Origin: Tannerella sp.
GTDB taxonomy: Bacteria > Bacteroidota > Bacteroidia > Bacteroidales > Tannerellaceae
Assembly (NCBI GenBank): GCA_031283785.1
Contig: JAITBC010000344.1
Location: 1 to 11,983 of the forward strand
Reading direction: 5' to 3'
DNA length: 11,983 bases
The position numbers and the translations under genes were made by a program. The notes beneath the pieces were generated by a model. It did not search any database. It was not told the origin of the DNA and saw only the letters and a program-made list of their open reading frames with translations. Positions 1-5,866 of this stretch are shown here, one piece after another. Within the stretch, counting starts at the first letter, position 1, and every line of letters begins with the position of its first letter.

Positions 1-1
1 T

Positions 2-961
2 GTCGAAGTGACACGCCTGATAGAAAAAAACGGTAAGATTGTTGCCGCAGAAACCTTTGGTCGCTCCGCAGACAGCGTCCGAAGGTCGAAGTATACTTCA
101 GCCAAAGCCTGCGACGAGGCGGAACATTTGTATAATAACGTTGTTGACAATGGCGGTACGCAGCTGCCGGACGATGCGCGAAAGGAGGAACACGGCGAGG
201 CGGAACGCATTGAGGCGGATTATTTTATTGCAGACATACATCCGGCGCTCGTCCTGTCGCTGATTACCGAAAGCGCCGTTATCAGGAATATATACCGCAA
301 GAGGATTAACAACCTGGAGAATACATTCGGAATGTTCACCGCCAATATTGCGCTGAAAGAAAATGCCGTGCCGTACCTGAACCGGAATATTTATGTGTAT
401 AAAACCGGTGGCGGCGTATGGCAATATGCGGAATATAAGCCGGAACGCGTGAATACGTGCGCTCTGGTTTCGTTCCGTCATCCCGAGGACGGGTCTGCAT
501 ATACGCGTAATATCGACATTCTCACGCCGATGTATTGGCCGGAAGTCGAACAGTGGGCCGCTACAACAGTCGGTCGTCGCGGCGACGATTACGTTTCTTT
601 CAAGGAACAGAAAGCCAAAGCTTGCATACAGCTTGTATCGGAATACGTTCCCGAATTAAAAGACGCCCTTGCCGGTAGTGGTGGTGGCTGCGGTGGTGGT
701 GGTGCGGTTGAAAAAATTTACGCAAGCACCCCTCTCTCATACCGCGACTATACGGGTATACCCCATGGCTCGGCATACGGGATACGCAAGAATTGCAGGC
801 AACTGATGACGACTTTACTCTCCCCCCGCACGCCCGAACAGAATCTGTTCCTGACGGGGCAGAACCTCAATCTCCACGGTGTGCTGGGCGTCTCAATGAC
901 CTCATTCTTTACCTGTGCCGAAATAACAGGTATGGATACGGCCACAGAAGGACTGTTTTGA
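2..961 (+). CDS. FAD-dependent oxidoreductase, phytoene desaturase/retinol saturase type (3' part only)
   Basis: The reading frame is open from base 2 and has no credible start, so the gene begins beyond the left edge and only its C-terminal ~320 residues are present. The C-terminal part fits NAD(P)/FAD-dependent oxidoreductases of the CrtI/retinol saturase group. It has a TPLSYRDYTG stretch, GSAYGI, then LFLTGQNLNLHGVLGVSMTS and TCAEITG, a pattern typical of the C-terminal FAD-contacting region. The N-terminal FAD-binding Rossmann motif would lie off the window. Members oxidise, reduce or isomerise polyene chains, but the substrate here cannot be told. Two stretches look inserted relative to my memory of the family: about 46 residues encoded by 62-202, and a glycine tract encoded by 674-706. 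The frame stays open through both. The gene ends in TGA and no gene follows closely, so it is probably last in its transcription unit. Confidence 0.85.
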   Translation, partial: VEVTRLIEKNGKIVAAETFGRSADSVRRSKYTSAKACDEAEHLYNNVVDNGGTQLPDDARKEEHGEAERIEADYFIADIHPALVLSLITESAVIRNIYRKRINNLENTFGMFTANIALKENAVPYLNRNIYVYKTGGGVWQYAEYKPERVNTCALVSFRHPEDGSAYTRNIDILTPMYWPEVEQWAATTVGRRGDDYVSFKEQKAKACIQLVSEYVPELKDALAGSGGGCGGGGAVEKIYASTPLSYRDYTGIPHGSAYGIRKNCRQLMTTLLSPRTPEQNLFLTGQNLNLHGVLGVSMTSFFTCAEITGMDTATEGLF

Positions 962-1182
962 TAATGCCCTCCGGGGCGGCGCTATGCCTCTCGACAAGTT
1001 ACCATAACACTACTCCGTTAGCGGTTGAATCCATGTCGTCAAAAAACAGAACATTTTCTCCGTTGCGAACACCTTCCCGATCCGGACAAAAAACAGGTCA
1101 ATTTATTTTGTGTTTTCAGGATATTCATATATCTTTGCAGTGATAATTTTTTTAATATAATCATAAATAAAAATTTAAGACT
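962..1182. other. Intergenic region between the oxidoreductase and the lipoprotein unit
   Basis: About 220 bases lie between the oxidoreductase stop codon and the next ATG. A frame through 793-1143 is open but it overlaps the oxidoreductase out of frame and its protein looks like nothing known, so I take it as a shadow. I see no strong hairpin with a T run. The only clear signal is the promoter at 1107-1137, followed by an AT-rich leader of about 45 bases. Confidence 0.6.
1107..1137 (+). promoter_or_regulatory. Bacteroidota-type sigma promoter for the lipoprotein/beta-barrel unit
   Basis: A TTTG at 1107-1110 is followed after exactly 19 bases by TATCTTTG at 1130-1137. This matches the Bacteroidota housekeeping consensus of TTTG at about -33 and TAnnTTTG at about -7. 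Transcription would start a few bases downstream, giving a short AT-rich leader before the ATG at 1183. The presence of an intact promoter suggests the following unit is still transcribed. Confidence 0.75.
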
Positions 1183-1338
1183 ATGAAGTATCTAAATTTA
1201 AAAACAAGAACTTTTTTTTGCACTGACGCTTTTATCGTCTATTCTTGCGATGTCGTGCACGGATGAACTGGAAACGGTTCAAACGAAGGAATTGAAGGAA
1301 ATGTAGTATCCCCACCACCACCGATGAAAGGTTAAACT
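1183..1338 (+). pseudogene. Frameshifted lipoprotein signal-peptide region of the gene that continues at 1339
   Basis: An ATG at 1183 begins MKYLNLKTRT and then hits a run of eight T (1212-1219), after which its frame soon stops. One frame over, the same DNA reads FFALTLLSSILAMSCTDEL, a hydrophobic stretch ending in a lipobox (LAMSC, Cys codon 1256-1258). That frame ends at TAG 1304-1306. A third frame then reads TTTDERLNFGDEGQLLSAING from about 1314 and leads to a run of five G (about 1372-1376), where the frame of the long downstream ORF takes over. Each switch behaves as one extra base: in T8, near 1299-1303 and in G5. The pieces together form one plausible N-terminus of a secreted Bacteroidales lipoprotein. 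Either the gene is freshly broken or the sequence has indel errors here. Confidence 0.65.
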
Positions 1339-2592
1339 TTGGAGACGAAGGCCAACTTTTGTCAGCAATTAACGGGGGAAACAACTCCTGTAGAAAGTGA
1401 GAATTTTAACAATTTACTCACAGACATGTCAAAGGATGAACTGAGAACCTATTCTGTTCCGGATGATGCCGAGTATAAAGATTATTACAATGTTCTCGGA
1501 TACGACACTCTGATTCCCAACAAAGACTTTGCCAGACTGTTCAACAGCAAGGGCGAACTGGAAGTCGGAGAATACATCGTAAAAGTTACCCCTCACGGGA
1601 CTTATAAGTTTAAGAAAGGAAAAGAAGCAAGGTTTAATACGTTGTACGCTTCGAATAGCTGTTTGAAAGGCCGTTTGATAGAAAATGATTATTATCAGAT
1701 AGAGCCGGATATTTATTATTATGATACGTTCAAAAAGTATTCCTCAGACGTAAATTATTACGAATATGCCCCTGATAAAGAGAATACAGTTGCACTACGT
1801 TCCTATGGCTCGGAACCTGATTTTAATTCGTTTGCCACATTTGAAGCCGACAGGCATACTGTTGTTGGCATATGGATTCAACGCATAATCGGAGCTAAAA
1901 AAGATCATACGCTCTATTATGAACACACTGATAACAGGCGTATGAGAGGAAGTTTTTACAGTTATAATTATGGGGTATATGCAGAAACCGGGGTTGAAGG
2001 TTGGACTGATAAAAAGAACTGGATAGGCTGGAGCAAAACGGCTTCCGACGAATTAAGGGTCGGCTGGAAAGATGTAGTTTTAATTACAAAACCGGATGTT
2101 TCATTTCAGAATATGTTAAAAGGTGTATCAGATGTATTACCGTTACCTCCTCAATATATGGATATTCCGGGAATGAACAGGATTAATGTGAAAACACTGG
2201 TAATTCCGGGATATAAAGCAAAAGAATGGGAAAGAGAATACAGTCAGGGAGCTAAATTAGCTTTTAATACCCTAAAAAATTATTGTAACAACCCAAAAGA
2301 TAAAGATGAAATAGATCAGGCGCAAACCCTTATCGTTGTAACTGAACCCCAACTTTATTTGTATATTAAAAACGCAGATGTAAGAAAATATGGCGAGGAA
2401 CGATATGTACATGTATTTTCCGATCAACTTAAACTCCAGATAGTATTCAATCCTAGCTCCCTTATTACATCTATACTTAAATCATTAAAAGAGACTTATG
2501 AATTAAAATGTCCAACGTTAGACACCGGAGAGGCATATATATGCGCCAGGTTTGGCAACGAATGGCAAGGGATGAAAATAGTAAAAAAATGA
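1339..2592 (+). CDS. Uncharacterised Bacteroidales lipoprotein, main body (N-terminus frameshifted)
   Basis: I do not recognise a named family. The open frame gives 417 residues from a TTG at 1339. That TTG is only the first possible start after a stop codon and is unlikely to be the natural one, because the true N-terminus (signal peptide and lipobox) seems to lie at 1183-1338 in other frames. Features resemble secreted Bacteroidales proteins of unknown function: an N-terminal MSKDELRTYS-like segment, then DTLIPNKDFARLFNSKGELEVGEYIVKVTPHGTYKF, which recalls proteins with a 'N-x-x-GEI-x-VG-x-x-I-Y-K-x-T-x-x-GT' core. The rest is rich in Tyr, Lys and Asp and has no membrane segment. The stop codon overlaps the next gene's ATG as ATGA, so the two are translationally coupled. 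If the lipobox is used, the product would be anchored in the outer membrane. The long intact frame argues against old decay. Confidence 0.6.
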   Translation: METKANFCQQLTGETTPVESENFNNLLTDMSKDELRTYSVPDDAEYKDYYNVLGYDTLIPNKDFARLFNSKGELEVGEYIVKVTPHGTYKFKKGKEARFNTLYASNSCLKGRLIENDYYQIEPDIYYYDTFKKYSSDVNYYEYAPDKENTVALRSYGSEPDFNSFATFEADRHTVVGIWIQRIIGAKKDHTLYYEHTDNRRMRGSFYSYNYGVYAETGVEGWTDKKNWIGWSKTASDELRVGWKDVVLITKPDVSFQNMLKGVSDVLPLPPQYMDIPGMNRINVKTLVIPGYKAKEWEREYSQGAKLAFNTLKNYCNNPKDKDEIDQAQTLIVVTEPQLYLYIKNADVRKYGEERYVHVFSDQLKLQIVFNPSSLITSILKSLKETYELKCPTLDTGEAYICARFGNEWQGMKIVKK

Positions 2593-3203
2593 AAAAGATA
2601 TTTTTTATAACAGCAGTGTTATGTGCGATTTCATTGAGTGAAATTCGTGCACAATGGGGCGTCGCTGTCGGATATGATGCCAGTGTTACCATGAAGGCAG
2701 AAGGTCGCAGTGCGAATTACAAACCGGGATTTCATGCCGGCGTAACGTATGATTTGAAAAAGTTTTCAGATATATGGTATCTCCAGTCGGGGTTGCTGTT
2801 TACTTCGGGCGGCTGGACTAAAGACGATTATACGATTGACTTCATGGGGGCTCTTCACGCCGACATAAGCGATTTCAAAACAGACATGTACTTTTTGGAT
2901 GTCCCGGTGAATTTTTCATGTCGCATTCCAATCAAACAAAACCGTTTGATATTGGATGCAGGTCCTTATCTCAGATACGGACTGTTTGGAAAAATCACAT
3001 TCAAGTCGGATGGCGACCCGGCGGAATATGAATCTTTTGATGAATACAGCCGGTTTGATATCGGATCAAATCTTGGAGTCGGACTGGAATTTAAAAATAA
3101 ATATCTGGTAAATGCCGCTTGGCAAATATCTATTACGAATATCCAGACAAGAACTAATATACAGCACGTGCGTTTTCGAATAGGATTGGGATACTTATTC
3201 TGA
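2589..3203 (+). CDS. Small outer-membrane beta-barrel protein (porin-like family)
   Basis: The start at ATG 2589 gives 204 residues and a good Sec signal peptide (MKKIFFITAVLCAISLSEIRA, cleavage probably before QWGV). An in-frame start at 2508 would bury this signal behind 27 residues encoded within the upstream gene, so I reject it. The mature part alternates polar and hydrophobic residues in strands typical of eight-stranded Bacteroidota barrels: GVAVGYDASV, GFHAGVTYDL, WYLQSGLLFTSGG, YFLDVPVNFSCRI, LILDAGPYLRYGLFGK, FDIGSNLGVGLEF, and a last strand ending VRFRIGLGYLF with the terminal Phe expected for BAM insertion. It overlaps the upstream lipoprotein gene by four bases (ATGA) and is followed by a terminator, so the two form one unit. 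The family (outer membrane beta-barrel / PorT-like) is broad and the substrate or partner is unknown; a surface complex with the lipoprotein is an inference. Confidence 0.8.
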   Translation: MKKIFFITAVLCAISLSEIRAQWGVAVGYDASVTMKAEGRSANYKPGFHAGVTYDLKKFSDIWYLQSGLLFTSGGWTKDDYTIDFMGALHADISDFKTDMYFLDVPVNFSCRIPIKQNRLILDAGPYLRYGLFGKITFKSDGDPAEYESFDEYSRFDIGSNLGVGLEFKNKYLVNAAWQISITNIQTRTNIQHVRFRIGLGYLF

Positions 3204-3211
3204 ACAAATCC

Positions 3212-3244
3212 AAAGAGCCGGCGAAAAAACGCCGGCTCTTTTTT
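3212..3244 (+). terminator. Rho-independent terminator of the lipoprotein/beta-barrel unit
   Basis: A perfect 12-bp stem (AAAGAGCCGGCG at 3212-3223 pairing with 3230-3241) closes on a six-A loop and is followed by a T run ending at 3244. It starts nine bases after the beta-barrel stop codon. The opposite strand has only a short T run, so it acts mainly on plus-strand transcripts. Confidence 0.9.
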
Positions 3245-3267
3245 AGATAACGTCCTGTAATAATTGA

Positions 3268-3761
3268 CATAAACCATTGTTTACAAGCGATGAACCTGTT
3301 CATTACAAGACTGTTTTAATGGAAAACTTTTCAACCGAAGCGCCTGCCTGTCCAACCGGCAAACGTGGTCGTCCCGGTAAAGTCAATATAATTATAGACA
3401 AAGAGTTGGACTATGCTGTAGTACACAAGACAGGAGAGAATGGCAAAGTAGTCAAAGTAGAGAAGATAATTATTTTGGCGACGAAAAAAGAATTGAGCAG
3501 AAACTTATTCAATGTGTCAGCAATAATATAAATACCGCTTATATAGAACGTTCAAACGGCACATTGCGACAAATGAATGTAAACCTGCGCAGGAAAAGTC
3601 CGACTTTTGCAAAGAAGATGTAATACTTTGATGCCAAAGTGGCTCTGTCTGTGTATTTTTACAATTTTATTAGACCCCACAGTTCTTTAAGCAAAAATCC
3701 CGACAAAACACGAATGCCTCGAACACCGGCTTTCTGTGCAAAAATAACAGATAGAGTATGA
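3268..3761 (+). pseudogene. Degenerate IS1-like DDE transposase remnant
   Basis: The first piece reads KPLFTSDEPVHYKTVLMENF, then TGKRGRPGK and LDYAVVHKTGENGKVVKVEK. After a single-base frame slip near 3471-3476, the next frame reads FGDEKRIEQKL, then INTAYIERSNGTLRQMNVNL, a TAA stop at 3621-3623, and YFDAKVALSVYFYNFIRPHSSL up to the stop at 3759-3761. This order, with TSDE for the second Asp and YIER for the Glu of the DDE triad, fits IS1-type transposases seen in Bacteroidota and thermophiles. The 5' half with the zinc finger/HTH and first Asp is missing, since a TGA lies just before at 3265. It therefore has 5' truncation, one frameshift and one nonsense codon and cannot be active. No convincing terminal inverted repeats or target duplication were found. 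The family assignment is from memory of motif patterns. Confidence 0.75.
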
Positions 3762-3919
3762 GACGTTATGTTTGCTTTTAAGATTCCTTACCTTGATGAC
3801 AATTAAAATATGACATTATCAAATGGAGGGTGTCCCCGAGTGGCAATGCGACATTCTAAACAGTTTCACGGAAGATCGCCGGTCGAAGTATGCCTTTGCA
3901 TTGAGAACTGTCGGCAAGC
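3762..3919. other. Convergent gap between the transposase remnant and the blaR1-like gene
   Basis: About 160 bases separate two convergent genes. I find no terminator hairpin with a T run for the minus-strand operon. Sequence around 3823-3842 slightly resembles the 5' end of a class II tRNA but no cloverleaf can be built. It is probably leftover sequence from the insertion element or plain spacer. Confidence 0.4.
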
Positions 3920-5266
3920 CTATTTTTTCTCTTGATTTTCACTTGGCATACGGAACCTTATCGGAATAGCGTAACGTACATTAACAGGTTTTCCTTTGTC
4001 TGTCCCTGGTTTCCACACTTCCGGCAGAGATTTAATACAGCGTATCGCTTCCGCATCGCAGGCAGGATGAAGTGGTTTTGTTATTTTTATATCTGTTATT
4101 TTGCCTTCCTTTGTAACTACAAACGTTAACGATAACCGGCCCTCTATCTTTTGCGCTTTCGCTTCTTCCGGATACTTGAGGGTTTCTGCTATGCGTTTCA
4201 ACAGGGCGTAATCTCCTCCGGGAAATTCAGGCATATATTCCGCAACTTCATAAATACTGTCTTGCGCATTCTTCCCCGCCGCATTAGCGCCATCCTGTGG
4301 CTCCCATGCCTCCGGATAAGCATTGTTCTGTACGGCAATCTCATTTTCGATCCGTTGATTTTTACTGCTGAGTACGTCGAGGCTGTTAAAAACCGACAGT
4401 ACGGCGACTAACGGCAAAATAAATATGTATTTCGCCATTCCCAATTGTGAAGTTTGTTTTTTGTTCATCATAAGAATTCGTTTTTTTAAAGGTGAAACAT
4501 TAAAATTATTTGTTATTTTTGCTGCAGCCTTGTGATAAGTTAATCGTAACAGATGGAACTGGTAATGTCCGGTATCGCATCCCGCATCGATTACCGAGCG
4601 GTCGGCCATGTATTCCAGATTCATCCGTATTTCCTTCTTCATAAGCCGTAGAACAGGGTTAAACCAGCATACGGCATATATCCATTCGACAATCATCATG
4701 TCTGCCGAGTGCCATTGCCCGGCATGCGTTTCTTCATGGCGTAGAATTTCCTGTAACTCGTTTCCGGTGTATCGTTCCGGATCTAATACAATATATTTGA
4801 AAAATGAAAAAGGCGTTTCCAGTCCTTTTTTCACATGTATTTTCCTGCCGTTTATTATTACCGGTTTTGTTCCGGCCAGTAAAAAAGCGATTCCTGCTTT
4901 TTGTATTAATATTCTGACAGTAAAATAAACGGATACGGCCAACCAGATTCCCAAGAGCGCTTCCTGCAGATGATTCCAAATGAGAACTGCTGTGTTCGCC
5001 GGTTGTGTATCGGCCCACACAATTACTTCATTCAAATAAAATGACGGGAATATGCCTCTGTTTTCAATGTCTTTTGTGAACAATTCATTTTTAATGATTT
5101 GTTTCGAAATATCCCAGAAGGGATAAAGCAATGAAAACGTAATGACGGACAATAATAACCAGCGTTTCCAGTGAAAAAACGTGTCGCTCCGTAAAAGCAG
5201 GTGATAGAAACCATACAATAACAGGATTGCTACGTTGACTTTGATAAGGTATACAGAAATTTCCAT
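3920..5266 (-). CDS. BlaR1-like M56 family membrane metallopeptidase with C-terminal TonB-like domain
   Basis: This 448-residue protein is the sensor/peptidase partner of the BlaI-like repressor just upstream. Predicted membrane segments lie near residues 7-25, 36-50, 94-120 and 279-296. The peptidase site is HEETH at 177-181, and Glu218 in NLEYMADRSV is the likely third zinc ligand. In BlaR1/MecR1 such a peptidase is activated by an external signal and leads to repressor loss. Here the C-terminal part is not a penicillin-binding sensor. It is instead a linker and a TonB C-terminal-like domain (about 345-440) beginning PEFPGG, with YPEEAKAQKIEGRLSLTFVV and DAEAIRCIKSLPEVWKPG. That arrangement is common in Bacteroidota and means the inducer need not be a beta-lactam. 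The ATG follows the blaI-like stop by a single base, so the two are cotranscribed. Function beyond 'regulatory peptidase' is inferred. Confidence 0.88.
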   Translation of the reverse strand: MEISVYLIKVNVAILLLYGFYHLLLRSDTFFHWKRWLLLSVITFSLLYPFWDISKQIIKNELFTKDIENRGIFPSFYLNEVIVWADTQPANTAVLIWNHLQEALLGIWLAVSVYFTVRILIQKAGIAFLLAGTKPVIINGRKIHVKKGLETPFSFFKYIVLDPERYTGNELQEILRHEETHAGQWHSADMMIVEWIYAVCWFNPVLRLMKKEIRMNLEYMADRSVIDAGCDTGHYQFHLLRLTYHKAAAKITNNFNVSPLKKRILMMNKKQTSQLGMAKYIFILPLVAVLSVFNSLDVLSSKNQRIENEIAVQNNAYPEAWEPQDGANAAGKNAQDSIYEVAEYMPEFPGGDYALLKRIAETLKYPEEAKAQKIEGRLSLTFVVTKEGKITDIKITKPLHPACDAEAIRCIKSLPEVWKPGTDKGKPVNVRYAIPIRFRMPSENQEKK

Positions 5267-5267
5267 T

Positions 5268-5630
5268 TTATTTTTGTTCCCGAATTATCCGTATAATTTC
5301 ATTCATATCTTTTTCCGTCAGTTTTTCTTCTTTGGCAAAGAAGGCGACCATTTCCTTGTATGAATTCTGGAAGAAAGTAGAAACCGTATTTGCGATGAAC
5401 AGGCTTTTGTATTTGTCCTGCCTGATTTTCGGACGGTATTCATACGTATTCCCATACATGAAGGATTTTACGTAACCCTTGTTTTCCAATTTTTTCATAA
5501 TCGTTGCGACTGTGGTGTAAGGCGGTTTCCGACTGCCGGGATACATTCCCCGGAAGTCTTTTATGAATCCCTTTCCACGCTCCCATACAAAAAGCATTAA
5601 TTGTTCTTCCTGTGGTGTTAACTGCTCCAT
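5268..5630 (-). CDS. BlaI/MecI/CopY family transcriptional repressor
   Basis: This is a 120-residue winged-helix regulator of the usual BlaI length. The N-terminal half holds the DNA-binding domain: LTPQEEQLMLFVWERGKGFIKD for the first helices, then PPYTTVATIMKKLENKGYV, the family's characteristic recognition helix, and a wing ending FMYGNTYEYRPK. The C-terminal half (about 75-120) is the helical dimerisation region where BlaI and MecI are cleaved in staphylococci. It is the first gene of a two-gene operon with the M56 peptidase, one base apart. A palindromic operator pair overlaps its promoter, so it should repress its own operon. No beta-lactamase gene lies in the window, so other targets, if any, are elsewhere. 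The start at ATG 5630 gives the family N-terminus. Confidence 0.92.
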   Translation of the reverse strand: MEQLTPQEEQLMLFVWERGKGFIKDFRGMYPGSRKPPYTTVATIMKKLENKGYVKSFMYGNTYEYRPKIRQDKYKSLFIANTVSTFFQNSYKEMVAFFAKEEKLTEKDMNEIIRIIREQK

Positions 5631-5667
5631 AATTCCATTAATTATAATTCTGTATATATTAAGGCGA

Positions 5668-5699
5668 CAAATCTACGTAATTTACGTAGATATTACAAA
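5668..5699 (-). promoter_or_regulatory. Promoter of the blaI-blaR1-like operon
   Basis: On the minus strand a TTTG (complement of CAAA at 5696-5699) is followed after 20 bases by TAGATTTG (complement of 5668-5675). This is close to the Bacteroidota TTTG-N19-TAnnTTTG pattern. It lies about 38 bases upstream of the blaI-like ATG and is covered by the operator palindromes. Confidence 0.7.
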
Positions 5700-5711
5700 T
5701 GGTACGTAGTA
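5671..5711. promoter_or_regulatory. Tandem BlaI-type operators
   Basis: Bases 5671-5691 are a perfect 21-bp palindrome with half-site ATCTACGTAA around a central T. Directly next to it, 5691-5711 form a second, imperfect dyad whose right arm is GTACGTAGTA. Its left arm, TATTACAAAT, keeps six of the ten paired positions. The shared core TACGTAG and its TAC...GTA symmetry match the style of MecI/BlaI sites. The perfect site overlaps the -7 element and the spacer, and the second covers the -33 element, so binding would block RNA polymerase. Confidence 0.75.
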
Positions 5712-5823
5712 TTTGTTTTGATATTTAATGTTATTTAACAAATGCCTTGTTTCAATCCGCTTATTAATTCGGATAATTGGAGCTGTACAGCGCTGTGGAT
5801 CTGCGTATCTTGCAGGGTAAAGT

Positions 5824-5855
5824 AAAAATTCCGGAGAGGTCGCCTTTTTCCGGAG
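5824..5855 (-). terminator. Possible rho-independent terminator after the sulfatase gene
   Basis: Two copies of the self-complementary hexamer TCCGGA (5830-5835 and 5849-5854) can pair across a 13-base loop, with G-T pairs extending the stem. On the minus strand the stem is followed by ATTTTTAC, giving a run of five T. The stem is short, so the call is tentative. It lies just past the sulfatase stop at 5867. Confidence 0.45.
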
Positions 5856-5866
5856 TTTTGGCGTAA

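Larger units (their letters stand above)
5631..5866. other. Intergenic region between the blaI-like gene and the sulfatase
   Basis: The part next to the blaI-like gene holds the operon's promoter and operators. The middle (5712-5823) is AT-rich and shows only short dyads, including two overlapping 10-bp palindromes at 5782-5796. The end nearest the sulfatase holds a possible terminator. No gene or RNA could be supported here. Confidence 0.5.

Noticed and set aside
793..1143. 116-codon plus-strand frame overlapping the oxidoreductase end
   Set aside because: It is mostly out of frame within a supported gene and then runs through the promoter region. Its composition is unlike a protein.
2508..2588. 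Upstream in-frame start for the beta-barrel gene at 2508
   Set aside because: It would place 27 residues before a clear signal peptide and lie wholly inside the lipoprotein gene. The ATG at 2589 with ATGA coupling is much better.
3261..3805. Imperfect inverted repeat TAATTGACAT / ATGACAATTA flanking the transposase remnant
   Set aside because: Nine of ten bases match, but the element is 5'-truncated, so a surviving left terminal repeat there is not expected. In AT-rich sequence this is within chance.
3823..3860. tRNA-like 5' end (GGAGGGTGTCCCCGAGTGGC)
   Set aside because: It resembles the start of a class II tRNA, but no acceptor partner, anticodon arm or T-arm (GTTCGA) can be found downstream.
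83..3890. Shared 11-mer GGTCGAAGTAT at 83-93 and 3880-3890
   Set aside because: The similarity does not extend into the flanks, so it does not support a repeat family linking the oxidoreductase insertion with the gap near blaR1.
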